A stretch of 64,000 nucleotides of DNA, taken from NCBI GenBank assembly GCA_900119625.1, contig FPKD01000005.1, positions 62,001 through 126,000 of the forward strand, read 5' to 3'. The notes below the pieces were generated by a model. That model was not told the origin of the DNA and searched no databases. It saw nothing but the letters and a program-made list of their open reading frames with translations. Below are positions 40,477 through 49,732 of this stretch, in pieces; the stretch's first letter is position 1; each line of letters begins with the position of its first letter. The position numbers and the translations under genes are program-made. Source of the stretch: Olsenella sp. kh2p3. Lineage in GTDB: Bacteria; Actinomycetota; Coriobacteriia; Coriobacteriales; Atopobiaceae.

Positions 40477-42726
40477 CTACCGACCCGTAGTTCCGCCGCC
40501 AGTGGTGCCGCCGGTATTCTCGCCAGTGCCACCGCCGCCAGTCTCGCCGGTGCCGCTGGTCCCACCGCCACCGGTTTCGCCGCCAGTGGTGCCGCCGGTG
40601 TTGCCGGAGCCGCTACCGGACCCACTGCCAGATCCGCTGCCGCCAGTGCCGCTGCCCGAGGTGCTTCCGCCGTTGCCGGTCTTGGAGCCCGTGCTCTCGG
40701 ATGTGGTGGGGTTTGTCGTCGACTGCGAGTCCGTGGTGGTTGTGGTGGTCTCGCTGACGGTGTTGTACGAGGTCGAGTTGGTGGAGGCTGAGGTGCCCAC
40801 GAAGGTCCACGAGCTGTTGTCCTTGTAGTCGACCGTATCGGTTGTGGTGGGGAACTCCTCGCGCGCCACGCCGGCAAGCACCTTGTTCATGAAGTTTGTC
40901 CAGATGGGCTGTACGGTGTTCTGTGTTGTGCCTACGCCCCCGTTGACGGTGACCGCAACGCGCGCGTCGGGGTAGCCCGACCACACCGCGCAGGTGATCT
41001 GGGGTGTGTAGCCGCAGAACCACAGGTCCTCGGCGTCGTCGGAGGTACCGGTCTTGCCGGCGATGGGCTGGTTGGTGGTGTTGTAGTCGGCAACGTAGTA
41101 ACCGGTGGCGCCGTTGGCGACAACGCCCTCGAGCACGTTGGTCACGGCTTCTGCCACAGCCTCGCTTACGGCGCGCGTGGGGTTGTCCTGGTGCTCGTAG
41201 ACCACGTTGCCGTTGCGGTCCTCGATCTTGGTGATGCACACGGCGTCACGGTGCAGGCCGCCGCTGGCAAGCGTGGAGTAGGCGTCGCACATCTCAAGCG
41301 GCGAGACACTCACGGCGCCAAGCGTGATGGACAGGTAGCGCGAGAGCGTGGAGGTAATGCCCATCGAGTAGGCGGTGTCGACGATGGCATCGGCACCAAT
41401 GGCCTCTGCCACCTGGGCGTATGCCGTGTTGGACGAGATGGCCGTTGCGCTTGCCAGAGATCGGTAGCCATATTGGTGGTTGCCGTAGTTCTTGACCGTC
41501 CATGTGCTTGTGATCTGCATGGGCGAGCTGCAGTTGAGGGTGATGTTGGGGTTCATGCCCGCGCTTATCGCCGCGGTGAGGGTGAACGTCTTGAAGCTGG
41601 AGCCTGCCTGTCGCGTTGACTGCGTGGCCAGGTTGAACTGACTCGAGGAGTAGTCGCGGCCGCCCACCATGGCCTTCACGTAGCCGGTGTCGTTGTCGAT
41701 GCACACGAGCGCGGCGCTCAGGCGGTCGTTGTTGGCGCTGTCGAGCGTGGTGCTCACGGCCTCCTCGGCGGCCTCCTGATAGGTGGGGTCGAGGGTGGTG
41801 TAGACGCGCAGGCCGCCCTTGAGGATGGTGTCGTTGTCAAAGTCGCTCTGGAGGAGCGTCTTCACGTAGTCGGTGAAGTAGGGGTACGAGCCGGACGTCT
41901 CGTCCTGCAGCGAGCCGGGGTTGAGGGTGAGCTCCTCGGCCGTGGCCTCGTCGTACTCCTCCTGCGTGATGTCGCCCATCTCAAGCATGTTTCCAAGAAC
42001 CTTGTTGCGGCGCTCGACGCAGGCGTCCGGGTTCACGAAGGGGTCGTAGTAGGAGGGCGAGTTGGGGATGCCCACGAGCGTTGCGGCCTCGGCCAGCGTA
42101 AGCTCGCTCGCGTCCTTGTTGAAGTAGGTGACGCTTGCTGCCTCAATGCCGTAGGCGCCCTCGCCGTAGTAGATGGTGTTGAGGTACATGTTGAGGATCT
42201 GGTCCTTGGAGTAGGTCTTCTCCATCTGGATGGCGATGTACGCCTCGCGCACCTTGCGCTTGAGGGTCTGGTCGAACTGCTCGGACGAGAGGACCGTGTT
42301 TCTCACCAGCTGCTGGGTGATGGTGGAGGCGCCCTCGGAGCGGCCGCTGAGCTGGCTCACGATGGCGCGCAGGATGCCCTGGGGGTCAACGCCGTTGTGC
42401 TGGTAGAAGCGCTCGTCCTCGACGTCGACGGTGCCCTTCTTCACGTAGTCCGAGATGTTGTCGAGCGTGACGGAGCGGCGGTTCTGGAGGTAGTACTGGG
42501 CTATCTCCGTGCCGTCGGCGGCATAGACAATGGTGGGCTCGGCCACGAGGTAGGCGTCTGCCGACTCGTAGTCGGGCAGGTCTTGGAGCCACGAGTCCAC
42601 GACCGAGCCCAGCGACAGGGCGAGCGCCAACGCGAAGAGCGCTATGAAACCAAAAACGCCGGCAATGCCAAAGCCGACGGCGTGCGTACTTGCGTGCTTG
42701 TGAGCCCTGCGGGTTCTGATGCCCAT
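40477..42726 (-). CDS. Bifunctional class A penicillin-binding protein (PBP1A)
   Basis: This 749-residue protein has a short cytoplasmic N-terminus and a transmembrane helix (~17-40). The glycosyltransferase domain (GT51) has VEDERFYQHNGVDPQGILRA (catalytic Glu, ~97) and STITQQLVRN. The transpeptidase domain has SSFK in RQAGSSFKTFT (~372), SNT in AISSNTAYAQV (~430) and KTG in AGKTGTSDDA (~565). The tail is Ser/Thr/Gly-rich (~660-749) with GSGSGS and TGGxTGG repeats, probably spanning the wall. It polymerises and cross-links peptidoglycan. The start at 42726 follows AAGGAGGTTCC. Confidence 0.94.
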   Translation of the reverse strand: MGIRTRRAHKHASTHAVGFGIAGVFGFIALFALALALSLGSVVDSWLQDLPDYESADAYLVAEPTIVYAADGTEIAQYYLQNRRSVTLDNISDYVKKGTVDVEDERFYQHNGVDPQGILRAIVSQLSGRSEGASTITQQLVRNTVLSSEQFDQTLKRKVREAYIAIQMEKTYSKDQILNMYLNTIYYGEGAYGIEAASVTYFNKDASELTLAEAATLVGIPNSPSYYDPFVNPDACVERRNKVLGNMLEMGDITQEEYDEATAEELTLNPGSLQDETSGSYPYFTDYVKTLLQSDFDNDTILKGGLRVYTTLDPTYQEAAEEAVSTTLDSANNDRLSAALVCIDNDTGYVKAMVGGRDYSSSQFNLATQSTRQAGSSFKTFTLTAAISAGMNPNITLNCSSPMQITSTWTVKNYGNHQYGYRSLASATAISSNTAYAQVAEAIGADAIVDTAYSMGITSTLSRYLSITLGAVSVSPLEMCDAYSTLASGGLHRDAVCITKIEDRNGNVVYEHQDNPTRAVSEAVAEAVTNVLEGVVANGATGYYVADYNTTNQPIAGKTGTSDDAEDLWFCGYTPQITCAVWSGYPDARVAVTVNGGVGTTQNTVQPIWTNFMNKVLAGVAREEFPTTTDTVDYKDNSSWTFVGTSASTNSTSYNTVSETTTTTTDSQSTTNPTTSESTGSKTGNGGSTSGSGTGGSGSGSGSGSGSGNTGGTTGGETGGGGTSGTGETGGGGTGENTGGTTGGGTTGR

Positions 42727-42934
42727 GGAACCTCCTTGTGTGGACACAATCGTCCCCATTATAGGGAATGGGCTTTATGGGCTTGTGTCCGTTCTGCGTG
42801 GACGCAAGGCGAGAGGTGCTCGCGCACGCCCTGTGCGGCAGGCGCGTGGCGCCAACCTGCGCTATCCTTGTGCGTGCGCGGTCGCACCAGATGCGGTCCG
42901 CGAAGACATACGAACTCACACGGAGGACAGAGCC

Positions 42935-44152
42935 TTGCTGCCAGTCGAAGAACAGCTGAAGGTCATCACGTCGGGCACCATGCAGATTGTGCCCATGGAC
43001 GAGCTTCGCAAGAAGCTTGAGCGCGGGGTGCCGCTCAACATCAAGCTGGGCGTCGATCCCACCAGCCCCGACCTTCACCTTGGACACGCAGTCCCCCTGC
43101 GCAAGATGCGCCAGTTCCAGGACCTGGGCCACAAGGTCACGCTCATCATTGGCAACGGCACCGCCCTTATCGGCGACCCGTCCGGCCGCGACTCCACCCG
43201 CCCGCCCCTCACCGAGGAGCAGGTAGAGGCCAACGCCAAGACCTACGTTGCGCAAGCCATGAAGGTGCTGGACCCCGAGAAGACCACCATCGTCCACAAC
43301 GGCGACTGGCTTAAGCCCCTTGACCTCTCCAAGATGCTCAAGCTCATGAGCCAGTTCAACGTGGCGCGCATCCTCGAGCGCGAGGACTTCCACAACCGCT
43401 ACACCAACGGCCAGTCCATTGCCCTGCACGAGTTCATCTACCCCGTCCTTCAGGCCTACGACTCCGTTGTGGTGAAGGCGGACGTCGAGATGGGCGGCAA
43501 CGACCAGATCTTCAACCTCCTTGCCGGCCGCGACCTCATGCGCGCCATGGGCATGGAGCCGCAGGTGGCGCTCACCGTGCCGCTGCTCGTGGGCACCGAC
43601 GGCGTGAAGAAGATGTCCAAGTCCTACAAGAACTATGTTGGCCTCACGGATCCCGCGGATGACATGTACGGCAAGATCATGTCCATCACCGACGAGCTGG
43701 TGCCGCTCTACTTCCGCCTGTGCTCCACGCTTTCCGTGGACGAGATTGACGCTATCGATGCCCAGTTCAAGGACGGTACTGCCGACCCGTACGCCCTCAA
43801 GCGCGAGCTTGCCCGCAACATCTGCGACCTCTACCACGGCGCGGGCGCGGGCGATGCCGCCCAGGCGGCCTTCGACGCCACGTTCAAGAAGGGCGAGGTC
43901 CCCGAGGACATCGCCGAGTTCCCGCTTTCCACGGTCCAGGTGAACGACGAGGGCAAGGTCTACCTGGCCAAGCTCCTGGTGGACGTGAAGATTGCCAGCG
44001 GCACGGGCGAGGCGCGCCGCCTCATCGACGGCGGTGGCGTCAAGATCGACGGCAAGGCCGTAGAGCCCAAGTGCTACAACGTGGACCCCACGCTCTTCTC
44101 GGCAGGCACCGTGCTGCAGAGCGGCAAGAAGCGCTGGGCTAAGCTGGTGTAG
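42935..44152 (+). CDS. tyrS: Tyrosyl-tRNA synthetase
   Basis: This 405-residue class I synthetase has the HIGH-type box SPDLHLGHAVPL (~residue 40), KMSKS in GVKKMSKSYKNY (~226), and a C-terminal S4-like RNA-binding domain (SGTGEARRLIDGGGVKIDGK). It belongs to the TyrZ-like/longer TyrRS group. The TTG at 42935 has GGAGG eight bases ahead and is the best start; a downstream ATG (MQIVPMDEL) is possible. A strong terminator follows at 44289. Confidence 0.92.
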   Translation: MLPVEEQLKVITSGTMQIVPMDELRKKLERGVPLNIKLGVDPTSPDLHLGHAVPLRKMRQFQDLGHKVTLIIGNGTALIGDPSGRDSTRPPLTEEQVEANAKTYVAQAMKVLDPEKTTIVHNGDWLKPLDLSKMLKLMSQFNVARILEREDFHNRYTNGQSIALHEFIYPVLQAYDSVVVKADVEMGGNDQIFNLLAGRDLMRAMGMEPQVALTVPLLVGTDGVKKMSKSYKNYVGLTDPADDMYGKIMSITDELVPLYFRLCSTLSVDEIDAIDAQFKDGTADPYALKRELARNICDLYHGAGAGDAAQAAFDATFKKGEVPEDIAEFPLSTVQVNDEGKVYLAKLLVDVKIASGTGEARRLIDGGGVKIDGKAVEPKCYNVDPTLFSAGTVLQSGKKRWAKLV

Positions 44153-44161
44153 GGGGCTGCG

Positions 44162-44190
44162 TGAGACAAAGGGACAGTCCCTTTGTCTCA
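44162..44190. repeat. REP-like perfect palindrome (family 5)
   Basis: TGAGACAAAGGGA, loop CAG, TCCCTTTGTCTCA: a perfect 13-bp stem just after tyrS. An imperfect relative lies at 36226-36254. Confidence 0.8.
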
Positions 44191-44288
44191 GGGGCGGCCG
44201 TCCCGCGCGGGTGGCGGGTTGTCGCTGCGTGGTCTTTTCGCACGTATGATGCGTCTGGCCTTGCCAGGCGCCCAATAGTTTCAGAATG

Positions 44289-44335
44289 GTTCATCCGTGG
44301 CCCGCGCACGTGTGGCGGGCTGCGGATGAACTTTT
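44289..44335 (+). terminator. Terminator between tyrS and the U32 peptidase gene
   Basis: GTTCATCCG and CCCGC pair with GCGGG and CGGATGAAC (a long stem with small internal loops), followed by TTTTG. Confidence 0.75.
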
Positions 44336-44361
44336 GTTGGCGAGACACTCAAGAGGTCTTC

Positions 44362-46887
44362 ATGCACTTCCCCAACTTTCGAGACACGCATTCCGTGCCA
44401 GAGCTCCTGGCGCCAGCCGGCGGGCCAGAGGCGTTCAACGCTGCGCTTGCAGCCGGTGCTGACGCCATCTACTGCGGCTTGGGCAACAATTTCAACGCCC
44501 GCCGCGGCGCTCACAACTTCACCGACGAGACCTTTGGCGAGGCGTGCCGCCGCGCGCACCTTGCCGGCGCTCGCGTCTACGTGACGGTGAACATCGCCGT
44601 TGCTACGCGCGAGATTCCGCAGGTGCTCGAGCTTATCCGCCGCGCCTGGCTGCTTGGCGCGGACGCCTTCATCATCCAGGACTGGGGCCTTCTCGCCGAG
44701 GTGCGCCGCAGCTGGCCACAGATCGAGTGCCACGTCTCCACCCAGGCAAACGTGCACGATGCCCGAGGCACGGCCTGGTGCCGCGAGCTGGGCGTTGGCC
44801 GTGTGACGCTCTCGCGCGAGCTCTCGCTCGACGAGATGTGCACCATTGCGCAGGAGGGCGTGGAGCTTGAGGCCTTTGGTCACGGGGCCCTGTGCTTCTG
44901 CTACTCCGGCGTGTGCATGATGAGCTCGCTTGCCGGCGGGCGCTCGGCCAACCGCGGCCTCTGCGCGCAGCCGTGCCGCCTGCCGTACGACCTGGTGGAC
45001 GAGGAGGGCCACGCAATCGAGGCCCCCGGCCGCACACGGCCTCTCTGTCCCAAGGACTATTGCGTTGTTGATGACCTTCCCCAGCTGCGTGACGCGGGTG
45101 TGGCCTCGCTCAAGGTTGAGGGGCGCATGAAGTCGCCAGACTACGTGTACGCCGTGATCTCTGCCTACCGCGGTGCGCTCGACGCGCTTGGCGCCGGTGG
45201 CGAGAAGGACGCGCGCGCCGACGCTGCGCGCCACCGCACGTTGCGTCGCGTCTTCAACCGCGACTTCACGGACGCCTACCTCTGGGGCCGCTCCGGCGAC
45301 GAGATGATGAGCTACGAGCGCTCCAACAACCGCGGCGAGCTGGTGGGCGAGGTCGTCTCGTCTCGCAAGCTGGAGGACACGTTGGTGCGGCGCGGCGGCT
45401 CGGACGGCGGGCGCGAGCGCATGCGGCGCCTCACCCGCGCGGACGTGGAGATTCGCCTTGACCAGCCGGTTGGGGAGGGCGACCTGCTCGAGCTGCGGCC
45501 GCTGGATGACCCCTCGCAGTTCCTCACCGTGCGCGCCGAGCGCGACGCCGTTGCCGGCGAGACGATCACCTGCCGCGTTTCTCGGCCCATCCCGGCTGGC
45601 GCGGTGGTGCGCGTGATTCGCTCGCAGGCGGCGATGGACGCCGCTGCGCGTGTCTCGGGGCTGGACGTGCCGCGCCGCCGTCCCGTCACCGTGAGCGTGC
45701 GGGCGCGCCTGGGCGAGCCCTTCTCGGTGACGCTTGCCTGCGCGGACGGGAGCGCCGTGGCGACGGCGGAGGGCTTTGTGGTTGAGCCGGCTCGCACCAA
45801 GGCCGTGACCAGGGAAGACCTTGTCGAGCACGTGGGCCGCATGGGGCAGAGCCCCTTCGAGCCCGTCTCGTTTGAGGTCCAGATGGACGAGGGCGCGGGC
45901 ATGGGCTTCTCGGCCGTGCACAAGGTGCGTGCGCAGGCGTGCAGTGCCCTTGAGCAGCAGATTCTTGCTCCGTACGAGGCGCGTGGGACAGGGCTGGCCG
46001 TTGCGCCCTCGGCACGCGGCGTGACTTCGCGCCTGGTGGAGGTGCGCGAGGGGGACGGCCTTGCCGCGCCGGACGCATGGACGCGGCCAGCTCCGGAGGC
46101 CTGCGCGCTTGTCGCCACCGCCGGCGCCGCGCGTGCTGCGTTCGAGGCGGGCGCCGCGCGCGTATACGCGACGGCAGACGCGCTTGCGGATGGCGCCGCG
46201 TGGCCGGAGGGCGTGATTCCCTGGCTCGACGAGGTGTGCCGCGAGGGCGACCACGCACGGCTTGACCCCTGGGTGCGCGCCGATCAGCCCGTGGGCGTGG
46301 GCAACGTCTCCGAGCTGGCGCTTGCCGCCTCGCGCGGGGCGCTGCCCGAGGTGCGTACCTGCATTCCCGTGCACAACGAGAGCTGCCTTGTGGCGCTTGA
46401 GGCGGCGGGCGCTGCGGGCTTCTGGCTCTCGCCCGAGCTCACGCTGGAGGAGGTCTGCGCGCTTGCGGGCGCGGCGTCGGTGCCCGTGGGGCTTGTGGTC
46501 TCGGGGCGCGCGCGTGCCATGACCAGCGAGCACTGCGTGCTTCAGGCGGCCGGGCGCTGCATCCACGACTGCCCCAACTGCGAGCTGCGCCGCCGGCGCC
46601 TCTCGCTGCGCGACATCGACGGCAACCTCCTGCCGGTGCGCACGGACGTCCACGGGCGCTCGCGCATTTGGGCGGCACATCCGCTGGACGCAACGCCGCA
46701 GGCAGATGCCCTTGTCGCCGCTGGCGTCACGCGCCTTATGGCCGACGCCACGCTTCTCTCGCCCGAGGAGTGCGCGTTTGCCGTCGAGCGCGTGGTGCGC
46801 GCGCTTGCCGCCGTGGCCGAGGGGAGGCGACCTGCTCCTCGTGTGCAGGGCGCAACCTCCGGGCATCTTTTCACGGGCATTGGGTAA
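44362..46887 (+). CDS. U32 family peptidase / collagenase-like protein with DUF3656
   Basis: This 841-residue protein has an N-terminal U32 TIM-barrel (PELLAPAGGPEAFNAALAAG; HVSTQANVHDARG; the four-Cys stretch CFCYSGVCMMSSLAGGRSAN + RGLCAQPCRLPY, ~residues 180-215). A DUF3656-like central part and a second TIM-like C-terminal part (CIHDCPNCELRRRRLSLRDI) follow. Related proteins (RlhA, TrhP) hydroxylate RNA using prephenate-derived chemistry and Fe-S clusters, so an RNA modification role is as likely as proteolysis. The ATG at 44362 starts the family N-terminus; the ribosome site is weak (AAGAGG). Confidence 0.85.
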   Translation: MHFPNFRDTHSVPELLAPAGGPEAFNAALAAGADAIYCGLGNNFNARRGAHNFTDETFGEACRRAHLAGARVYVTVNIAVATREIPQVLELIRRAWLLGADAFIIQDWGLLAEVRRSWPQIECHVSTQANVHDARGTAWCRELGVGRVTLSRELSLDEMCTIAQEGVELEAFGHGALCFCYSGVCMMSSLAGGRSANRGLCAQPCRLPYDLVDEEGHAIEAPGRTRPLCPKDYCVVDDLPQLRDAGVASLKVEGRMKSPDYVYAVISAYRGALDALGAGGEKDARADAARHRTLRRVFNRDFTDAYLWGRSGDEMMSYERSNNRGELVGEVVSSRKLEDTLVRRGGSDGGRERMRRLTRADVEIRLDQPVGEGDLLELRPLDDPSQFLTVRAERDAVAGETITCRVSRPIPAGAVVRVIRSQAAMDAAARVSGLDVPRRRPVTVSVRARLGEPFSVTLACADGSAVATAEGFVVEPARTKAVTREDLVEHVGRMGQSPFEPVSFEVQMDEGAGMGFSAVHKVRAQACSALEQQILAPYEARGTGLAVAPSARGVTSRLVEVREGDGLAAPDAWTRPAPEACALVATAGAARAAFEAGAARVYATADALADGAAWPEGVIPWLDEVCREGDHARLDPWVRADQPVGVGNVSELALAASRGALPEVRTCIPVHNESCLVALEAAGAAGFWLSPELTLEEVCALAGAASVPVGLVVSGRARAMTSEHCVLQAAGRCIHDCPNCELRRRRLSLRDIDGNLLPVRTDVHGRSRIWAAHPLDATPQADALVAAGVTRLMADATLLSPEECAFAVERVVRALAAVAEGRRPAPRVQGATSGHLFTGIG

Positions 46888-46985
46888 TATGTGACCCTGT
46901 AACCCATCATTGCGCTAGGAATTCGCACATCGTGAGTTCGAGCGAGACTACAGGCGCGGGGGCACCCGCGCGGGAGGAGAGGACC

Positions 46986-47285
46986 ATGGCAGAGAACGAG
47001 ACCCCCAGCACCGAGCAGGTCGCAAACGACCAGGCCAACGAGGCCAAGCCGGTGCTCAACCGCAAGCTGCTGTCCGAGACCATCGACATCATCCGCCAGA
47101 GCCTGCAGGCCGACGGCGGCGACCTTGCCCTTGTCGACTGCACCGACGACGGCGTGGTGACCCTCGAGATGCAGGGCGCCTGCGCCGGCTGCCCGCTCTC
47201 GACCTACGACATGTCCGAGGGCATCGAGCGCATCCTCAAGGAGCACGTGCCCGGCGTCACCCGCGTCCAGCCCGCGGTTCTCTAG
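46986..47285 (+). CDS. NifU C-terminal-domain (Nfu-type) Fe-S scaffold protein
   Basis: This 99-residue protein consists of a ~30-residue leader rich in Asn/Glu and an Nfu domain (LLSETIDIIRQSLQADGGDL … VTLEMQGACAGCPLSTYDMS). The CxxC pair (GACAGCP) assembles and transfers 4Fe-4S clusters. GAGGAGAGGACC precedes the ATG. lgt follows 15 bp later and is probably co-transcribed. Confidence 0.9.
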   Translation: MAENETPSTEQVANDQANEAKPVLNRKLLSETIDIIRQSLQADGGDLALVDCTDDGVVTLEMQGACAGCPLSTYDMSEGIERILKEHVPGVTRVQPAVL

Positions 47286-47300
47286 GACGGGTGCTGCCCC

Positions 47301-48134
47301 GTGTGGCTGAACGACTTCTACCACTCGCTCAACCCAGTCGCGTTCACGCTTGGACCCTTCCAGGTGCGCTGGTATGGCATCGCGTACCTGGCGGGGTTCG
47401 TGTGCGCGGGGCTGGTGATCGCGCGCGTGGCCAAGCGCTGGAAGCTCGACCTCACCACCGATGACGTGCTCTCGGTGATGATCGACGTCGCCGTGGGCGT
47501 CATCGTGGGCGCACGCATCTTCTACGTGGTGTTCTACGGCGCGGGGTACTACCTCGAGCACCCGCTCGAGATCTTCGCCCTCAACCAGGGCGGCATGAGC
47601 TTCCACGGAGGGCTGGTGGGGGCACTTGTCGGCGGCACCATTGCGTGCAAGCTCTGGAAGCTCTCGGTGCTCACGGTGGCCGATCTTGCTGCCATCGGCG
47701 CGCCCATCGGGCTCTTCTTTGGTCGCTGCGCCAACTTCGTGAACGGCGAGCTGTGGGGCAAGGAGACCTCGCTGCCGTGGGGCGTGATGTTCCCCAGCGG
47801 CGGCGCGGTGTATCGGCATCCCTCGCAGCTCTACGAGGCTCTGCTTGAGGGCGTGGTGCTGTTCTGTGTGCTGTTCGCGCTGTCGCGGCGGCGACCGTCC
47901 CGGCCGCAGGGCACCTTCATTGGCACGTTTCTTATGCTGTACGGCGTGTTTAGGTTTCTCATCGAGTTTGTGCGCCTGCCGGACGCGCAGCTGGGATACC
48001 TTCTCGGCACCGGCTGGCTCACGATGGGCCAGGTCCTGAGCCTGCCGCTTGTGGCGGCGGGGGTTGTGGTGCTGGTGCTAGCCTCGCGAAACGACCGTCC
48101 GCAGGTGGGACACCTCGACGCCGAGGAGGCGTAG
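47301..48134 (+). CDS. lgt: Prolipoprotein diacylglyceryl transferase
   Basis: This 277-residue membrane enzyme adds diacylglycerol to lipobox cysteines. Conserved motifs are RWYGIAYLAGF (~residue 24), GGMSFHGGLVGALV (~96), the Lgt signature GRCANFVNGELWGKET (~137) and HPSQLYEALLEG (~174). It has seven predicted helices. The GTG start is 15 bp after the NifU-like stop. It matures the lipoproteins encoded elsewhere in this window. Confidence 0.95.
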   Translation: MWLNDFYHSLNPVAFTLGPFQVRWYGIAYLAGFVCAGLVIARVAKRWKLDLTTDDVLSVMIDVAVGVIVGARIFYVVFYGAGYYLEHPLEIFALNQGGMSFHGGLVGALVGGTIACKLWKLSVLTVADLAAIGAPIGLFFGRCANFVNGELWGKETSLPWGVMFPSGGAVYRHPSQLYEALLEGVVLFCVLFALSRRRPSRPQGTFIGTFLMLYGVFRFLIEFVRLPDAQLGYLLGTGWLTMGQVLSLPLVAAGVVVLVLASRNDRPQVGHLDAEEA

Positions 48135-48761
48135 GCTGCAGCTGCGTAGCGGCGCACCGGGACGAGGGGCCGGGGCCCGTCACACATTCGGACACGAATC
48201 TGTATCCCGCGCAGGTCGATACGCGTTCGGGCAACGAACCTGTATCGTGAGGGGCCGGGGGCTGCTACACATTCGGACACGAACCTGTATCCCGCGCAGG
48301 TCGATACGCGTTCGGGCAACGAACCTGTATCGTGAGGGGCCGGGGGCTGCTACACATTCGGACACGAACCTGTATCCCGCGCAGGTCGATACGCGTTCGG
48401 GCAACGAACCTGTATCGGCTGAGACCATCGCCTGAGCTCTTGTCCGTGGCTCTCCCAGAAACTGCGTGTTGAAAACTGCCGTGTACGACCGCGACGCGGT
48501 GTGCACGCCTAGAACAGCAAATCTTTGATGCTCGTTCCCTTCACGTCGTCTTCATATCTCACACGTGCTCTGAGCTGGGCATTTACCGTAGCGATCACGA
48601 TATGCTGCAAGCGAGGATAACAGGAACTCCGAAAAACACACCCACGTTTTCCTGCGCAAACCCCGTGTGCTGCAAGCTGGCTGTCTGGCACGTGCAAGAA
48701 CCCTGTCGGCCTTTCTCGGAAACTTGATCGCTCACCTGGCAGGTGCCCATATGCTTGGGCC
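48135..48761. other. Intergenic region with a tandem palindromic repeat array
   Basis: 48182-48417 holds the family-1 array. 48509-48763 on the minus strand has an 84-codon frame whose end (VNAQLRARVRYEDDVKGTSI + KDLLF) looks protein-like, but I recognise no family and see no ribosome site. It may be the end of a decayed gene. Confidence 0.5.
48182..48417 (+). repeat. Tandem array of 85-bp palindromic units (family 1), 2.8 copies
   Basis: ACACATTCGGACACGAA starts at 48182, 48267 and 48352, an exact 85-bp period. Each unit has hairpin A (ACACATTCG…CGAAcCTGTAT), the spacer CCCGCGCAGG, hairpin B (GATACGCGTTCGGGCAACGA + ACCTGTATC) and a linker GTGAGGGGCCGGGGGCTGCT. The units are nearly identical. 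Hairpin pairs with this layout resemble REPIN elements. Confidence 0.88.
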
Positions 48762-49706
48762 ATGGCAATCTACTTGGGACATACCACGGCTCTTGAGTAC
48801 TGGCGCATCCATGACTGGCCGCCGGCGGGTGCGCCGGGGCCGGTTCGAATAGCTCGGCTTGGCTCGACCAACTCCTCGGAAAGGCAAGCGGCTGCCTTGG
48901 CTCCGTCGGTCATGGGGCTCACGACGCCTTGGGAAGTGCTCGTCAATAGCTCTGCTCGGCGCAACTGCACTCGACTGGCAAGTCCCCGCTTCTGGAAATG
49001 GGGCGGATTATTCCTACCAATTGGCAATGACGTCTTTGTTTCGTCTCCCGAGGATACGATTCTCCAGCTTTCACATGGCTTTGACTTCTTCGAGCTGCTT
49101 CTTCTTAGCTACGAGCTCTGCGGCTCGTACCGCTTTCCGGTGCGCGGAGAACAAACAATCTACGGGCGTCCCGTTTGCATGTCGCCCGAGTCGCTTCAGC
49201 GTGCGTTGGATGGCCGAGAAGGGATGCATGGCATAAAGAATGTTCGTCAGGCACTACGATACTTGTTGCCAAAGTCCGGCTCCCCAATGGAGTCGGTGCT
49301 GGTACTTGTGCTCATCTTGCCCCCGCGTCTGGGCGGGTACGGATTCCCTGCCCCGGAGCTCAATATGCGCTGCTATGTCGATGAGTGCGGGGTAACGTAC
49401 TACATTCCCGACCTTTGGTGGAGATATCGGAACGTCGTTCTCGAGTACTTTGGCGGGCGAGACCACACGGAACTTCACGACATGGTGTCCGATAATCTGC
49501 GACGGAACGATCTGCTCGACAACGGTCAGCAGGTATTAGTGGCTGTGTACGAGCATCTGATTAACGGGGCGAGAATGGATCACCTGGCGGTGCAACTGTC
49601 TCATCAGCTTGGGCTTGGCGAGATTGACATGTCGCGAGAGGTGCGGGAGCGTCGGCGCGAGCTGCGGACCAGGCTTCTACGCTGGGAGGGCGGCTTGCCA
49701 AAGTAG
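48762..49706 (+). CDS. Unknown protein, same family as 34556-35728, possible PD-(D/E)XK nuclease core
   Basis: This 314-residue protein starts MAIYLGHTTALEYWRIHDW. The middle contains GSPMESVLVLVLILPPRLGG + YGFPAPELN, which aligns with SPMETALALMLSLDVDLGGF of the other gene. The C-terminal core YYIPDLWWRYRNVVLEYFGG + RDHTE has Asp … Glu-x-x-Gly spacing like DUF559/Vsr nucleases and is followed by SDNLRRNDLLDNGQQVLVAV. Family name and function are unknown; nuclease activity is inference. G+C is lower than in neighbours. Inverted family-1 repeat arrays lie on both sides. Confidence 0.62.
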   Translation: MAIYLGHTTALEYWRIHDWPPAGAPGPVRIARLGSTNSSERQAAALAPSVMGLTTPWEVLVNSSARRNCTRLASPRFWKWGGLFLPIGNDVFVSSPEDTILQLSHGFDFFELLLLSYELCGSYRFPVRGEQTIYGRPVCMSPESLQRALDGREGMHGIKNVRQALRYLLPKSGSPMESVLVLVLILPPRLGGYGFPAPELNMRCYVDECGVTYYIPDLWWRYRNVVLEYFGGRDHTELHDMVSDNLRRNDLLDNGQQVLVAVYEHLINGARMDHLAVQLSHQLGLGEIDMSREVRERRRELRTRLLRWEGGLPK

Positions 49707-49732
49707 GGTAGCTCGAACGTGTGGTGAGCGCG

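Noticed and set aside
42770..42934. T-box or other leader upstream of tyrS
   Set aside because: The stretch is short and I find no AGGGTGGNACCGCG-like T-box sequence or specifier loop.
48182..48417. Possible CRISPR array
   Set aside because: The whole 85-bp unit repeats with no variable spacers, units are internally palindromic, and no cas genes are near.
48509..48763. Small minus-strand gene
   Set aside because: The last 30 residues look protein-like but there is no recognisable family or ribosome site. Mentioned only in the intergenic entry as a possible gene remnant.
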